Below, one piece after another: positions 31,570 to 42,383 of a stretch of DNA of 64,000 nucleotides (position 1 is the first letter of the stretch; every line of letters begins with the position of its first letter). The position numbers were made by a program, and so were the translations under genes. The stretch lies in assembly GCA_963662175.1 (NCBI GenBank), contig OY759217.1, positions 13,828,562 to 13,892,561 of the forward strand, in the 5' to 3' direction. This stretch comes from Aradus depressus. Lineage: Eukaryota; Arthropoda; Insecta; Hemiptera; Aradidae. The notes under the pieces are model-generated. The model saw nothing but the letters and a program-made list of their open reading frames with translations, made no database searches and was not told the DNA's origin.

Positions 31570-31915
31570 ATGGAGCTCAAGATCGCGGATTCGAAACATT
31601 ATCTGGAAGGTGAAAAAACCTTGACTACGCAATTCTTCGGATGGGAAGTAAAGCGATGGTCGTGATGTCGTGGTACTCGTTAAAGACCCCTAAAGACCCA
31701 CAGTAGAGTCGGGCTCATGTCCACCAGAGCGACAAAAGAGCGCTATATTCAATCTGACCTGGAAGTTAAAGCCCAAGCATGGGTCACAATAACTAACCGT
31801 AAGATTTGTTGAAATTATAGATCATTATCATTATAGAAAATCCACCAGAGGGACAAAAGAGCGCTCTGGTAGTAGGCAATATGACCTCGTAGTTATAGCC
31901 CGGGCATGGATCCCG
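31570..31915 (+). mobile_element. SINE-A copy plus adjacent 3' shard
   Basis: 31570-31800: B box region GATCGCGGATTCGAAAC, then a diverged body and tail TCACAATAACTAACC. 31838-31915 repeats only the 3' third (AAAGAGCGCTCTGGTAGTAG). Confidence 0.8.
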
Positions 31916-32034
31916 AGCTGCAGATACGTTATTGCTGCTCAATTTGTGGTTATTTGCGGGCATTTTAAAAATATCATAGGTTTTATTATCAGCTATTGAT
32001 TGATATCTATATTTTTGTTTATTATTACGACTCA

Positions 32035-32275
32035 TTTTCAGGTATTAACTACGAGGTCATACCGCCTACTACCAGAGCACACTACATGAGTCTTTAACGA
32101 GTACCAGACATCGCACAGGCTCGGGACCATGGCTTAACGTCCATACCGAAGGACGGCTCAAGTTTTTTTCACCTCCCAGATAAAAAAAACCTAAGGGCCT
32201 CGGCCGGGTTTCGAACCCTCGATCTTGAGCTAAATAGACAGGCACGCTACTTCTGAGTACCGGAACAATACCCTC
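32035..32275 (-). mobile_element. SINE-A copy with internal deletion
   Basis: GTATTAACTACGAGGTCATA, then a jump from the AGAGC block to GAGTCTTTAACGAGTACC, then the head with GGGTTTCGAACCC on the plus strand. The A box is degraded. Confidence 0.8.
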
Positions 32276-33534
32276 AAGTAAATTACTTTAAATTAACAAT
32301 ATAAAACAAAAAATACAAAAAATATGTTTTTAAAAAAAGATCTTATATTTATATTAAAGTATAGTACACCGTATTTTTCTGTAGTTATGGACCCTACTTC
32401 AAATTTGACATAAATCGTTAGAAATATAAGGAACCTACAATTTTTCCAAAGAAAGTACAGTTTTCGCTTAAATCAAGCTACCTCTAAAAGATTATTATTA
32501 TTTCCGTTTTACTGATTTGACTGAAATTTTGATGTAACGCATTGTCACCAAAGTGAGGCATATCTACAAAATTTCAGCCTTATATCTCTATTTAAAGTGA
32601 CTGAAAAAGCGAGCGTCAGATTTGGCATCACCCAACACAATTATTTTTAGGTAGGTACATAATAACAATAATTGGCATAGGTAGTTATAATTTCAATGAT
32701 ATAATGCAAACATTATCAAATTTCATTGCTTAGTTATATAAATAAATAAATCAAACACTTAATTAAATTCAATGACATGAAACAACCAGAGTAATGAGAC
32801 TGATTTTGAGTAAGAATTATAGCAAGAGAAAATTGAAAATTAGTAATTGGCATATAATTTTAATAATACAATCTCGAAATGATCCACTTACATTGCTAAC
32901 AAGACGTTGCCATTCTATAATACATAATATTAAATGTATTGATAAATATTGACGGACTATGAAAAATTGTACGCCAACTCATGAAATGCATAAACTGTCT
33001 TGTATAAACCGGCCGAGCAACTTTTTAAATAGCTATTGAGGAGGGGAGTGTGGTCTGAGTCAGACTTCTGGGAAGGCCGAGTTATCTATAATACATAATT
33101 ATGTATGTATTCATGGGGGGGGGGGGGGGGGCAGATACAGGCCAATCGGCTTCCTTTCGGCATCTCTACCGTCTCTCAACTGTATTATATAAGCGTGACA
33201 ATGTTAGTAAGGAGATCTGTTGATAACTGAGCTCGCTCCCATCAATGTCGGGCTTAGACGGGGACTTCTTTGAGAATAGGGACTTCGTTTGAAACTCTGG
33301 CTTCCTTCATAGAACCGCTGGTAAACCGCATAAACTTTGATTCTCTAAATTTATCATGGAGTTGCCAGCAATTTACTTATTGGTGGAAAATATCTTTAAC
33401 AGTTCATTTTTTAAATTATTTTTCTTTACTCTTAAAGGTTTCCTTCATCTTGTCTTATGTTTGTATTTTTTATTTTTTTTAAAAATAATATATACGTTTT
33501 TTCTTCTTTTTTATTTTACAAATAATTTTATTTT
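32276..33534. other. AT-rich, no gene; G17 tract
   Basis: 17 G at 33115-33131. ORFs at 33270-33571 are Phe/Leu-rich products of T runs. Confidence 0.4.
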
Positions 33535-33742
33535 TATTTTTTTTTTTGGCTTTATGTACGTTACTTATTAGCCATATCTCTATAACGGTGTTATTCAGCT
33601 ATTCACAACGTCCACAGCCCCGGGAGGGAGTTCAATCCATGAAATAAAACTCTCTCCCGGACGTGCTTCGAACCCGCAAACCATGGTGAGACCATTCGAC
33701 CAAAGCCCTACGTTCTAGCTCGCTCGGCCAGCACGGCTCCCG
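33535..33742 (-). mobile_element. SINE-B copy
   Basis: T run, GGCTTTATGTACGTTAC, CCCCGGGAGGGAGTTC and CTTCGAACCCGCAAACC; head ends GCCAGCACGGCTCCC. B box changed to GGGTTCGAAGC on the minus strand. Confidence 0.82.
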
Positions 33743-34994
33743 AGTAGATGTTTACAACTGTATAAAAAATAAGTTAAATACAACAAGCAAATGTTCTGAG
33801 AGAGAGATGATAGCAATGTCAAAATGTCACGAGGGGAGAAATGTCACTCCCTAGTCGCTGATTTCCTCTCATTTGTAACGAATCACTGTCACTGCTGCTG
33901 CTAAGAATTTTTCTAGGCCATTGACGCTTTAGCCATCATAGGGGAAGTGTGACAGAATGGCGAGCACGGACTAGAAGATTATTGTGAGAACTAAGAGAGG
34001 AAAATAATTTGCAATACTTGCATTTAGCAAGTACAAAAGGTATGTATGTCAGTGTGAAGAGTTTTGTCGGATTATCCCGTTTCAAGATCCCTTAAGTATG
34101 TTTTGACCGTTTCACGATGATGTCTATGCATATGATGAAAAATTGTGAGCGCTCCAACTCAAAAACGATCGTAGGAATAGACAAGTCACAGGTGCTAACT
34201 TCGATTTGATAAATTTGGCCCGAAATTGCCTCTTTATATATCAAAAATATTTACGAATTAAACTTGTTTAGAAAACTAATGGACACGCTTTTTATGAAAT
34301 ATATGATTTTTCACAGCTCGTCCGGATTTCGTGATATACTCCGAAAACCATTCTGAAATATCGTTTCGCACATTTTTAGACGTTTCATTGATTGGCCGGA
34401 AACCTGTTGATCCTATCGAAAAATTCTTTCTTGCCAAAAATGTGGATATATTCTTATATCTGCAGTTATTAAATTTTTTGAGTTACGCTCCTTTTTCCTT
34501 TTCACATACATTCACCAAAAACTACATAGCTATTTTTGTAAATTTGAGTAATTCATGTGTCCGACAATTTTTTTTCGAGAGGTTCCGACAATTTTTACGA
34601 GCGGAGGACGAACATATACATACAGAAAACATACAGACATGTTTCGGCCGGCTCCAGTCGCATCTGAAAGTATAGACTATTTGTAAAATGAGTTAGGCCC
34701 AGGGACATTTTGGAAATTATCTCAGGTGCCCAGCTGAAAATCACTGAATAATGAAGGGAGATATCGTGAAAAGTTTGGAGGGTGAGACGAGTGTAGCCCG
34801 TATCATGCAAGTCGAACGAGTGCAAATGGAACTGGTTCTACAGATCAGAATTTTAAATCACTTGCCACTGAATCTAGAAAAAATAAATAAAAAATAGAAT
34901 ACGTGCTTTGGCATATTAAGATGGTGTTCAATAAGATAATGATTACTCCTATACGCTGCCTGAAGTCGATTCTTCAGAGATTTTCTCAGGAACT
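33743..34994. other. No recognised gene
   Basis: 34070-34210 resembles family D (48031-48250): TTTTGACCGTTTCACGATGA, AATTGTGAGCGCTCC. A 114-codon ORF at 34331-34675 (MIYSENHSEISFRTFLDVSL start) has no domain I know. Confidence 0.35.
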
Positions 34995-35105
34995 TATCTA
35001 GAAGAAAAATGTATATTTTCTAAAAAATATGGTCTATTTCACAAAATATATATAATATATGAGTGTTGCTACCATTTTCAGCCACGACTTAACAAATACT
35101 AAATG
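34995..35105 (-). mobile_element. Fragment of foldback family (as 36915-37000)
   Basis: The minus strand reads GTTAAGTCGTGGCTGAAAAT and GGTAGCAAC, then TTTTGTGAAATAGAC, matching 36920-36995 but lacking its TACCGAAAGTACTCC piece. Confidence 0.6.
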
Positions 35106-35241
35106 GAAATTCAACAGTTTCACATTCCGAACTGTCCCTCTCAGTAGCCATGTTTCTAAAACATGGAAAAGTTTAAAATAATTTTAATAACTGAAATAAA
35201 ATTTCAGTGCTGATTAAAATACAAATATATATGTAAATATA

Positions 35242-35365
35242 TGACGGGGTTAGAACCAAAATGGTGTAAGTGACATTTTTAAATCATTTTTGTATCCGAT
35301 TATGCACTTGTATCCGAAAACATTTCAAAAATGTCACTTGGACCATTTTGAATCTAACCCCGTCA
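35242..35365. mobile_element. 124-bp MITE flanked by TA
   Basis: TGACGGGGTTAGAACCAAAA at the left, and the complement ending AACCCCGTCA at the right. The inner arms (AAGTGACATTTTTAAAT / TTTCAAAAATGTCACTT) pair as well, so nearly the whole element folds. TA at 35240-35241 and 35366-35367. Confidence 0.87.
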
Positions 35366-35695
35366 TATATGAAATAAATCAAAGATGACAATAATAAATA
35401 TATGAAAAAAAAAATAGTTTTCGAGAAAGTAAGTACGCATGCGCAGAGAATGAAGGATTATATTATTGGCGATAGAAAGGGTGAATATTTGAGATTGGTC
35501 TGATCGTTCATACAAATTTCCTTTTTGTATTGCTGTTTATTTCCAGGTGTTCCAGTGAGTTGAGTAATGTACATTTGTCACAAAAATGTAGGTATTGTAC
35601 GCTTGTATTGATGTCAAAATGTTTTCGTTGGTGTGTCAATGTTTAACCCTATTTCTGATTTGTGTTCTTTTAGCCTGTTTTTAAATTGTCTTCAA

Positions 35696-35935
35696 GTTCT
35701 TTCTCCAAAATCAAACAACCAAATGGGATAGAAATTTATAGTTGACTTACACAGGGACTTCTGAATCCTTATACTAAATTTTGAGTCGATTCATTCAATG
35801 TGTCGATACATTCATTGTGTCGATTCATTCATTGTGAGCGTGCTCAAGGTTTTTTCATCTCTCAGATTAAAAAATCTAATGGCCTCGGCCGCGTTTTGAT
35901 CCTGAGCTTAGTAGGCAAGCATGCTAAATAATAAC
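35696..35935 (-). mobile_element. Family C fragment joined to SINE-A fragment
   Basis: 35696-35825: TCAAACAACCAAATGGGAT, TTGACTTACACAGGGACTTC, repeated CATTCATTGTGTCGAT. 35826-35935: reverse SINE-A head (GCGTTTTGATCCTGAGC) ending CTAAATAATAACTAAC. 35936-36540 holds nothing recognised. Confidence 0.65.
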
Positions 35936-36543
35936 TAACTAATTATAACCTCCTCTATACTTCGAACAGCTGAGGAAGTAATTAGTAAGTAGAAATGAGG
36001 AAAGTCTGGTGCTAACTTGACAGATTCACCATACTTTCTTCAAGACACATGGAAGCATATCGTTCAAATATGCTTGACATACCTCGCTCCTCCTAGCTCT
36101 TCAATCCAAGAAGACAAATTCATATCCTCATTCACAGTGTAAGTCGCTCATATTGAAATTTTCTTAAAACCTTTCCCTCTAAAAGTAGTCCTGTTGAGAC
36201 TCTTCTAAAATTTATTTCTCTAAAAAAACTATAATTTTCTCACTGACTGGAAGGAAGACTGTATTTTACGGGTAACAAATAGTATCTAAGAACCAAACGA
36301 GGCCTGTGGCTCGCGGGCAACATGTTCCAGAACTCCTCACTTATAATTCGCCCGCGGGGACACAGGAAATAGGAAAACATTTTAAAATATTCTTCTTCCT
36401 ACGGAGTGTAATGTTTCTTCGTCAAATTAATTCTGTCTCTGGTCGCAGACAATTTTTGCAATAGTTTTTCACGAAAATACGAAGATGGTTGATATAGTGA
36501 GAAGTGATTATATCACAGGTTGTAAAATAAAATATATATATAT

Positions 36544-37187
36544 ATATAGTCTGACCTCTAGATTTTATTAATTTTTGCTACCCGGCTTTCGAGGTTGATG
36601 ATATCTATATTTATCTGATGGCCGATGATAAAATAATTTTGAAAATAACATAATTTAAAATGTTGTAATAAATAAGATTTAACAAAAATTGAAATAAACA
36701 TACATAAAAACTATCTAAAAACAATTTAAAATTTCATGGATGGGGACAGATATATTATTCCTGTGTTAACATGAAATTTAAAAAAAAAATTTTAATAGTT
36801 TTTTATGTACTTTTTTTTAAATTTTTCTTAAATCTTATTTCTTAAAACACTTCACATTATAAAGAAAAATGTACGTTTTAAAAAAAAATTTTGAAACTTT
36901 TAAATCTATATTCAGTATTTGTTAAGTCGTGCCTGAAGATGGTAGCAATACCGAAAGTACTCCCATATTGCTATGTATATTTTGTGAAATAGACAATATT
37001 TTTTTTAAAACGTAAGTTTTTCTTCATTTTTTATGAGGTGTTTCAAAATATCTTTGCAAAAAATGTTAAGTATCATTTTAATTTATGTTATTTTCAAAAT
37101 TATCTTAACAGACTGTTTGATTAGGAGGGCAACCTCGAAAGCCGGACTAGCAAAAATTAATAAAATCTGTGAGAGGTCAGACTATAT
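36544..37187. mobile_element. Foldback element, arms over 100 bp
   Basis: ATATAGTCTGACCTCTAGAT... pairs with the complement ending AGAGGTCAGACTATAT. Inner arms (AAAATAATTTTGAAAATAAC / GTTATTTTCAAAATTATCTT) also match. A hammerhead-like stretch at 36932-36957 (CTGAAGA, T, GGTA-GCAA-TACC, GAAA) lies inside. Confidence 0.8.
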
Positions 37188-37254
37188 TTTAGGGCCTTTG
37201 GAAAAAAAACCTTTTTCACGATTTCATTTTTTTTTAGAATTTAGAGGCGAATTT

Positions 37255-38030
37255 ACTTCAACAGCTACACGAAGTATAGGGGAAGTTATGTAATCGGTCA
37301 GAAGAGACGGAATTTGAATACACCCCTCCTCTGTTCCCTCCTTATGGGGCTCTGGATACACAAACCGAGTGTGGTGTCGATACGAGGTTGGCTAGCCTAC
37401 GCTCAAAATCGCGGGTTCGAAACCCGCCGAGGCGATTAGGTTTCTTTTTCTGGAAGGTAAAACCCTTGAGCACGCCGTCCTTTAAAAGGGACATTAAGAT
37501 ATGATGTCAGGTACTCGTTAAAGACACCTATCTTAAGGAACTAAATCTGGGTAGGCAAAATTTAAAAGAGATTTTTTAATAAGAGATAAGAGCATCGGAT
37601 GCTTAGGTCCCTGGGTGTAAATACCAGCCCTCCCTATATATATCCTAGTTTTTTTTATCAAGCCCCCCTCTCCCCCCCTCGATTAGATTTGAGAGGCTTA
37701 GTTCAAATACTCAAATAACCGCCGTTGTAATGAATGTATCGACCCAAATTTTCATATGTGAATTCGAAATATAATAAGGACGACACTTTATAATTTTCAG
37801 CAGAATCAGCAAAAGGGAAGGGGGGATCAGAGGGGCTCAACTTAAAAATCCAAATAACTGCCGATGTAATGAATGTATCGTCACAAAATTTAGTATGAGG
37901 ATTTAGGAGCTTTATGTTATACAACTGTTGAATATTAGCGCTAAAGGTCGACTGTTTTTGAGAGGGAACGAAAAGTTAATTGATTAATTCGTTCTGGGGA
38001 AGTACATTGCCAGTGATTCACCAATTTATT
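37255..38030 (+). mobile_element. Family C split by SINE-A
   Basis: Left end 37255-37310 (CAGCTACACGAAGTATAGGG, GAAGTTATGTAATCGGTCAG), SINE-A at about 37388-37565 (CGGGTTCGAAACCCGCC, TGATGTCAGGTACTCGTTAA), then units and the right end (CTGGGGAAGTACATTGCCAG, TGATTCACC) to 38030. 38031-38574 has no recognised feature. Confidence 0.8.
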
Positions 38031-38574
38031 TTGTATTAATGTATTAATTAATTTATTTTAACTTTTTTTCTTATATATTGTCTATATGGAATTATTTTAC
38101 AACATTAATAGAAGCCATGCATTAGTGGGCGTATAAAGCCCACACAATGGAGCATAAGAATATTTAGTAAAAGTGAATTAAATTTTAAATAATTCCATAT
38201 ATTTGTTAAATATTAAACAATACGGAGCAGGAGCAGGAGTGACATTGACCGACAGATCCTGTGAGCGTTTAAAACACTCCTTTCATATCCCTGTCCGTCA
38301 GACTGAATAATTTATCAAGGATCCCCTGAATTAGCAAAATTTTGTCAAAACTCAATAATCCTGAAATTTACAAAATTAATGTATATAGATCGAATCTATG
38401 CTAGTATACTGTTTTAAAAGTTATAATTTAAAACCCTGATGTCCTGCACGGGAGGCCGGGGATGGTAGTCAATCAATTTGATGTTTCTAGTTTTTTTAAG
38501 GGGTAGATACAAAATATCTGACTAAGGTGTATTATAATATCCAAAAATTATTAATTGTCTTAAAATGATTTGAA

Positions 38575-38830
38575 TGAGTATAATAATGCAGATAGAAATA
38601 TCAGAATTGGAAGGCAGGAAGTAGGGAGAAAACCGTCAGGAGTCCCAAGTATGAAAGGGTGTAAGATCACATGACCTGGGCAGCCAATAAATGCATAGAA
38701 AAGTCCCGGCGGGGAAAATGGAGGCGAGCTAGCAGCACTAGCTAGGGCTCACTTAGTCCGTTACCTCCGGAGAGGGAGGATCGTCAACTGTGCCAGTCGA
38801 CATCGAAGGAGGAGTCAGGCGGTCACCTTA
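38575..38830 (+). repeat. Family F, promoter-like module
   Basis: Matches the complement of 60705-60985: GAAATATCAGAATTGGA, GTAGGGAGAAAACC, ATGACCTGG/CCAATA, AAAAGTCCCGGCGGG, GGAGGCGAGCTAGC, AGAGGGAGGATC. GC-rich core in AT-rich DNA. Identity unknown; a MITE interrupts it at 38831. Confidence 0.65.
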
Positions 38831-39105
38831 GGGGGGCGTTCAAGTATTACGTAACGCAATTTTTGAAGATTTTTGACCCTCCCTCCCCCCCATGTAACGC
38901 ACATAACGAATACAAAATAAAAATGACGTACAATACAGTCGAGGGATTCCCCGTTAAACATAAACGAAAAGGGTTGCCAACTTGGGAGCGTTTAATTCCC
39001 TAGTTTCCCCCCTCCCGCCCCTGTAACGCATCTTAACAACTGAATAATAACGTTTTACAACACCCCCTCCCCCCAAATTGCGTTACGTAATACTTGAACG
39101 CCCCC
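38831..39105. mobile_element. 275-bp MITE, TTA on both sides
   Basis: GGGGGGCGTTCAAGTATTAC/GTAACGCAATTT at the left; AAATTGCGTTACGTAATACT/TGAACGCCCCC at the right. TTA at 38828-38830 and 39106-39108. The 3-bp TWA-type duplication and G-rich ends suit a PIF/Harbinger or related element. A subterminal repeat (CTCCCTCCCCCCCATGTAAC) is echoed internally. Confidence 0.9.
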
Positions 39106-39338
39106 TTACCAGAGAAGATGTGTTGAAGAAGCTCCCTATAGGGAGATAATAGTTATCTTAATTTTTATTAAATTGAAAAATGTCTCTGCTTAATATGAAC
39201 GTATCTTGTATTCATTTTTTTTTTTTTTATATACTCATATATTTTCAAGTATTTATTTGTACAGTTTTTATTAATATCATTTTACTTTTTTTAATGGTTT
39301 TTTGTTACTACTAATCATAGATGTGTTAGACTCAAGTA

Positions 39339-39440
39339 GTTATATACCTAATATATAAGCTATCTTAATGTATAAATTCATTTGACGTATCCTATTACCA
39401 TGTATTGGTTTAACGGAAATAAATTTATTATTATTATTTA
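39339..39440 (+). mobile_element. LINE-like 3' tail
   Basis: TATAAGCTATCTTAATG, GACGTATCCTATTACCATGT and TTTAACGGAAATAAATTTATT followed by ATT repeats, shared with 59826-59942 and (reverse) 11906-11975. A dispersed conserved 3' end with a microsatellite tail suggests a non-LTR retrotransposon. Confidence 0.5.
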
Positions 39441-39530
39441 CGAGACTAATAATGCGATAACAACGGTTGAGGTCACAATGGATAGAGCATGTCTATACGT
39501 GTTTGTTGTGCATTGTTTGTTTATAATAGA
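39437..39530 (+). mobile_element. Family E fragment
   Basis: ACGAGACTAATAATGCGATA, ACAACGGTTGAGGTCACAAT, GGATAGAGCATGTCT: about 90 bp from the 5' third of family E. Confidence 0.8.
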
Positions 39531-39589
39531 TTGTTTTGAGACAGCTAACAGTGGTTAAACATTGAAGAAATCCGGAACCCAGCAGAAAT

Positions 39590-39850
39590 CGCAACGAACA
39601 ACGAAAAGCAACAAAGTACCTTTAGACCATAAGCAATTATACCAATATATTTTAGGATAATAGTAAATTTTTGAAAGGATTCTGAGAAATAACTATAAAG
39701 TTTATTAATATTTTTCACAAATATATTTATACAAATAAGCATGGAGTAAGATTCCTTTTATGTATTTTGCTCCTCATGTCATCTTAATTTGTCAAAAATG
39801 TTGAGTCTTGGAGAACCCAAGCAACGAACTGAAATAGGTAAGAATTATAA
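39590..39850 (+). repeat. Family F, second module with splice-donor-like end
   Basis: Matches the complement of 60425-60660: GTACCTTTAGACCATAAGCA, ATTATACCAATATATTTTAG, CATGGAGTAAGATTCCTTTT, TGACAAA/TTTGTCAAAA, ending GAAATAG|GTAAGAATTAT. In the intact 60-kb copy this module follows the 38575-type module directly; here about 760 bp of other repeats separates them. Confidence 0.65.
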
Positions 39851-40269
39851 TCATTCATTTACAAAAAGAACAAATATTATTTTACAGTCAACAATAATTA
39901 AACTTTACAGTATGCTAGAGTCACGTTCGATTGACCTATTTCTGTATTAATATATTTTAACAAGCTATTTAACATCAATTTAGTTGCTTGAGTCTTGTCA
40001 ATCCATTACAATGTGTTGTTCATCCGAAGACTGAGGCGGCGCTGGCCAAGAGACATGCTACTGTAATTTTTGCAAAAATATTTAGGTGCCGGTTTAAGTG
40101 CCGGTAGTGAACATCTTCTTCCCTCTTGTACTCCTCTCACCTTCAGTTCTTCTTTCCATATTGGTCTGCCTCCACTGCTGCACAGTGCAGTGGCGAGGGG
40201 GGGAAGATGGGGGGGATCACTCGAGCCCCCGCAGCCTCTCCTGCCTCCATTAAGTTGGATGGGGATGAC

Positions 40270-40490
40270 AGAGGCTCTTAGGTTTTTTTTTATCTGGGCG
40301 GCGAAGATACCTTGAGCAAGCTGTCCTTTGAATGGGACTTTTAGCGATGGTCCCAACTCTGTACGTTAAAAATCCCTACCCTAGAATATATAGGATAGGC
40401 AAAATTTAGGACTTTCATTGTAGAGTCGGGCTCATGTAGGCGATATGACCTCGTAGTTAAAGCCCGGGCATGAGTCACAATAATTAACTA
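40270..40490 (+). mobile_element. SINE-A copy, head lost
   Basis: CTTAGGTTTTTTTTTATCTG, AGCGATGGTCCCAACTCTGT, GTAGAGTCGGGCTCATGTAG, tail TCACAATAATTAACTAAC. 39851-40269 has no recognised gene. Confidence 0.82.
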
Positions 40491-40856
40491 ACTTTGCTAA
40501 TTAACAGAAGCTGTTCATCTGCAGGTAAGATGCTACAATTCTGAACAGCATACTTCGGCTTCTAATGAACGTAAACAAACGTTTTATTGCTCAAATTAAA
40601 GAAAACAATCTACATAATCGGTTTCTGGCCGATAATGGCGGCATTGTGCGGAACCTTGCTGATGAACGAACTTGATCTTTTTGATTCTCCTGGGAGAAAA
40701 ATTGAAGAAAAAAATCGAAATGAGCTTTCGGAAGTAGCAGCACAAACGGGGACGTGTTTCCGTGTGTTTTATCGATCTAACGAGCGGATAAGCTGATTTT
40801 TTATGGAACTTCAAACTAAAATAAAATTAATTAAACTTGCAAGAATTGAAACCTAA

Positions 40857-41201
40857 GATATTGACTATAGAAAGGATCACAGTTTCAAACACCACTATTA
40901 TATAGAATGGTTGACACAAAAAGCTTTGGAGAAAACGTTTACTCAGGAGGTCGAAAGAGGTCATAAGGTGGAAAAGGATGACGATTCTGTTCCAACTTTT
41001 CACAGAACACTGAATGCCACCAGCTCATGTCAACATTAGTGTGATATCTCCAGTGAAGGACGACGAAATCACGCTCCACATCCTGGCGAATGTGAAAGAT
41101 ATTCACATGGAATCTTCGATGTGGAGTTCCTCAGCCCAGATGAGTTGAAGAAACAGAGCTTCGCAAGGAATCTGAGCTTCTTCAAAGAGGTAGGAGAGTA
41201 G
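40857..41201 (+). pseudogene. 114-codon frame with one internal TAG (uncertain)
   Basis: A single frame is open from 40857 to a TAG at 41199, apart from a TAG at 41037. It reads protein-like: TQKALEKTFTQEVERGHKVE before the stop and FDVEFLSPDELKKQSFARNL after it. AAAGAG|GTAGGA near 41188 could be a splice donor. I know no family. It may be a decayed gene or transposon fragment. 41202-41610 holds nothing else. Confidence 0.3.
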
Positions 41202-41610
41202 ATACTTAAAAGCTAGAAGCGGCTGTTCTATAGGCCTTTGATTTTTGGATAATGTAGCTACAAAACCAATCCCTGCAATAAGTCAATCAATCCTCGACAC
41301 ATGAACGCAACGCCTTCCCAAGAATTTGTTTTAAAGACCATACTAAGTTGCAGTTAGTTGTTTTGTGAAGTAGATCATAAAACGATTTAAGAGATGAAAA
41401 TACAGGAATCTGGTCTCATCGTGTAACATATATGGGAAAATATTATATATTCTCTCTTCAAAAATATATAATTCCGGTTGCATCTCTTCCTTCTTCAGAA
41501 AAGCTGCAGCCACTGCCATAAGTTCCACTAATGATGATCTCTTCATTGCTCTTAATACTGACAGCGAGTATCTTGAGTATCCCCTCATACTCTGCCTACC
41601 TTTGGTTGGT

Positions 41611-41790
41611 ATGAACTTGAAATAAATAAAACTTGTTTATTCATGATATTGTCTAATTTCACTAACTATATTTACATGGGAGTACTTTCGGTATTTCTAC
41701 CATCCTCAGCCAAAAGTACTCCCATGTAAATATAGTTAGTGAAATTAGACAATATCATAAATAAACAAGTTTTATTTCTTTCAAGTTCAT
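41611..41790. mobile_element. Palindromic foldback, 80-bp arms
   Basis: ATGAACTTGAAATAAATAAA...GGGAGTACTTT pairs with AAAGTACTCCC...TTTATTTCTTTCAAGTTCAT. On the minus strand the loop side reads CTGAGGA, T, GGTA-GAAA-TACC, GAAAGTACTCC, the same hammerhead-like arrangement as 36932-36957. TTTGGTTGGTATG occurs at 41601-41613 and again at about 41831-41843. Confidence 0.8.
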
Positions 41791-42383
41791 TTGAATTATT
41801 TCACAATATCTCTGCAATGATGTCAGTTTTCTTTGGTTGGTATGTTGCTATGCCGGACGTTTCCTGCTTTACACTTTGCGTAACATAAGTGGCACGTCGA
41901 ACCGTTGTTCGTCCTTGAATGGGCTTTATTGTGCTTTGTTGATTTTTGCTCTTGAACTATTTACAGATACAGAAAAAAGCAGCATTAGCTTGGAAAGAAT
42001 TTAAGAAAAAACTTGTATTTCCAAATGGGAGCAGAGAAGCTCGGATTCCAGCCTTGAAGGAGACGCCTTCCGAACCCCTATTTTCCTAGACCCCTCGTTA
42101 GTCTTGGTTTTGTACAGTCTGGCGGTCTACTTCTAACAAAATAATACCACTCTATTTAAGTTCATCTTTTGGTCACGTCACCCCTATTTTCAATTCTTTT
42201 TATAATTATTACTATTTTTTGTCTTATACTCTTCTCTTTTTCATTTCTTTAACTTCAAGTTCCTATATAATAGTTATCAGATAGAACAGTTTTTAATCCC
42301 TAGCTATACGATGTAGGGGAAGTTACGTAATCGGACGGATGATCCCACTTGATCCCAAAAATGAAAAAAAAAAAAAAACATTA

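Noticed and set aside
33270..33571. Hydrophobic Phe/Leu-rich ORFs resembling membrane proteins
   Set aside because: T-rich low-complexity DNA gives Phe/Leu in several frames; no start context or homology.
40006..40356. 116-codon minus ORF
   Set aside because: Overlaps the SINE-A 5' region and a GC-rich stretch; the opposite-strand ORF is equally open; no domain seen.
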